A stretch of 64,000 bases of DNA from Nomia melanderi (lineage: Eukaryota; Arthropoda; Insecta; Hymenoptera; Halictidae): assembly GCF_051020985.1 (NCBI RefSeq), contig NC_135001.1, positions 15,307,896-15,371,895 of the forward strand, read 5' to 3'. The first letter of the stretch is position 1. Each line of letters begins with the position of its first letter. The notes beneath the pieces were generated by a model, which saw only the letters and a program-made list of their open reading frames with translations, was not told the origin of the DNA and ran no database searches. The translations under genes and the position numbers were made by a program. This document shows positions 62,088 to 64,000 of this stretch, one piece after another.

Positions 62088-63505
62088 CTAACACTTTTGC
62101 CTGTAAAATGGATTTATTGGACTTGGTATAGGACTTGCTTTCAATACTCCTACTAATGGCTTTTTGTTTGCATCAAATGGAATTGATGGACTTTTTTGAA
62201 CTTGAAGTATGTATTCTGATGTATGTTGAGCCGTATTACGTTGAAGAGCTATTTTCACTCGCTTTTTCGAATTCGAAAAGTTATTTACTTTATTTTGCTC
62301 TGGTAATTTATGTACTATCTCCTGTAACAAAAATATAATAACTATTAAAAAAGAGAAAATAAATTTAAGGATGAAGAAAATAGAAATATGTGTTACAAGT
62401 GTACATTTTTTTCACTTTCCACCTTTTTCACTACGGGTAACATCCATGCGGATAATCCACTACGAGAGTTCCTTCTTTGAAGACTTACACCCGATTTTTT
62501 ATTAGTCTTCAAACATGATTCTTTACTACTATTAATTAAGGTCGCAGGTGCAGATAAAATTATATTATCTGAAACATCCCATCTGTTACAAATTTTAAGT
62601 TTTCCTTTCTTTTTAATTGGAGAAACATTCGCAGTTACGATTTTATTTTTTTTGAGTTTTACATTTTCAAATTCACTATTATTCTTAGCTACGACAAATG
62701 ATTTTTTCTTTACTTTATAATTATTATCTTTTATATCTACTTTACAATTATTGGAAAGTTTTTCCTTTGTTTCATTTTCTTTTTTTTGTGGCACATGAAT
62801 AATCATATCCGATACTTGTAAATTAGTGTGTACTTCATTGCAAGTATCGGTTATTTCATGTTTCTTTCTCTTCTTTATATTTTCGATAGCATCTGCTTTC
62901 ACTGTCCTATTTTCATCATTAATATCTTCTGATTTTTCTTCGCTAAATGTATCCCTTTCATTTTCTATAACTTGCTTATTTCTTTTTCTCTTACGGTTCT
63001 TTTGCGTTGAATCAGAATATAATACTTTTTCGAAATTTAAAAGACGTATTGCAGCCGATTTTGCATCTGTATCTTTTTTTCGCGTATTTGGAATATTTAT
63101 TTCCTTAATACCAAGAGGCATTCTGCCTTCTGACAGTTCTGTAAACCTGTAAATGTAATTTATTAAGAAATACAATTCTTTTATGTGTCTCTAAAAGTTA
63201 CCCAGTTTTAAACTGATTATTACTTACTCTTTAATTAAACGATGTAATTGTCTACGTGACTTTGTTGTTGACGAAGGATGATATTTATATTGAGTTAACA
63301 GTGCTACAATCTTCTTAGCATTGAAAGGTATTTGTGACAATTCAACGTCTACTTTTCCAGCTCTTGGATCTAATAATTTTTCTGTATTATGGTTTAATTG
63401 ATTTTGAGAAATCTTATCAGTTTCAATAGTATCACTGTGTTCTTGTTCTTCATCGGATACTTCAATTTTTTCTATATCATCAATGGAACCACTGGGGAAG
63501 CCAGC
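62088..63505 (-). CDS. Nnp-1: Nnp-1 / RRP1 ribosomal RNA processing protein, C-terminal part
   Basis: Nucleolar protein needed for rRNA maturation of the large subunit. Three exons, 63228-63505, 62405-63146 and 62088-62321, give the last 417 residues. The upstream acceptor at 63506-63507 shows that coding sequence, including the NOP52 domain, continues beyond the window. The visible part is highly charged, with Lys/Arg-rich nucleolar-targeting stretches (NRKRKRNK, NIKKRKKHE, KKKGKLKICNRWDVSD), and ends in the family signature SKKRVKIALQRNTAQHTSEYI, then PLVGVLKASPIPSPINPFY, as in fly Nnp-1 and vertebrate RRP1B. The donor of the middle exon is GTACAC, weak but the only one keeping frame with the last exon. 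Convergent with LCLAT1. Confidence 0.9.
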
Positions 63506-63507
63506 CT

Positions 63508-64000
63508 ACATGTAACACATCTTAAATTATTTAAGTACAGTACAAACCAGTCTGTATGTCATGTACAGTGTGCTATATAAGTGCCACAAAATTCTTGTTA
63601 TTAATATTTCTGTGACTTACTTCAATTTAGGAAATTAGGGACGTATAGTGAAAGTTGAGGGAAGTGTAAATATTACACCTACAATAACAAATTATCGACG
63701 TATTATCGCATAAAAACAAAAGAACAATAATTATCTGAAATGTTTTACAGATTGTATAATGTCAGTATAATATTTCAACTCTAGCAAAAAATGAACATTC
63801 TATTATTATCAAATAATACATTAACAAATAATCATTTTAAAAATACAGAAATGTTTAAAAATATTATTAATAGTGTTTAAAGAAAGTATTTTAAAAATGT
63901 CTCTGTTAATCTGGACAGTACAGCATTTTGTTTTTATGTAATTGAATATGGAGTAAAATTCTTTTTTCACAGCTGTAAAATAATTTAAGTTTTAATACTT
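63508..64000. other. Intron of Nnp-1, no exon recognised
   Basis: Upstream of the 63505 acceptor on the minus strand. I see no stretch resembling the NOP52 domain, so the preceding exon probably lies beyond the window edge. Confidence 0.4.

Noticed and set aside
1..64000. CRISPR arrays, bacterial operons, or a viral integration
   Set aside because: No regularly spaced direct repeats, no prokaryote-like gene clusters; every recognised gene is a spliced animal gene and the only reverse-transcribing remnant is Ty1/copia type.

Overview
This is a very AT-rich, intron-rich nuclear fragment of an insect. The gene set (eya, 26-29-p, HAUS3, ERH, a PA-PLA1/DDHD phospholipase, FRS2, an RMDN/PTPIP51 protein, LCLAT1 and Nnp-1/RRP1), the compact introns and the small DNA-transposon remnants suit a hymenopteran, possibly a bee. 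That placement is inference from composition and recalled homology; no search was run.

Layout. 60-3289 (+): last three coding exons of eyes absent, their introns filled with miniature transposons. 5834-9452 (-): complete 11-exon 26-29-p type cysteine proteinase. 12660-15128 (-): complete 9-exon augmin subunit HAUS3. 17233-18234 (+): enhancer of rudimentary (ERH), head-to-head with HAUS3. 22901-26205 (-): complete 10-exon DDHD phospholipase. 28575-30278 (+): FRS2-type FGF-receptor docking protein. 33.58-40.23 kb: decayed Ty1/copia retrotransposon debris with LTR-like ends, tRNA primer site, gag, protease/integrase pieces, a reverse-strand RNase H piece and a nested fold-back element. 40.7 and 44.5 kb: well-delimited piggyBac-like and hAT-like MITEs. 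46412-49412 (-): unassigned ankyrin-repeat protein. 53545-55162 (+): RMDN family TPR protein with an N-terminal anchor and an FFAT-like motif. 56868-58486 (+): LCLAT1-like acyltransferase. 62088-63505 (-): 3' part of Nnp-1/RRP1.

The genes are unrelated housekeeping, signalling and developmental genes; there is no operon, cluster or defence-like system. I rebuilt each multi-exon gene by splicing in frame; phases close at every junction and the deduced lengths are close to remembered family lengths. The most unusual material is non-genic: at least six short inverted-repeat elements of three or more superfamilies, a roughly 215-bp GC-rich fold-back at 21.54-21.75 kb, and a fold-back nested inside a dead copia element. 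At protein level, the clearest functional prediction is the FFAT-like motif of the RMDN protein. I did not find a convincing previously undescribed biological system.
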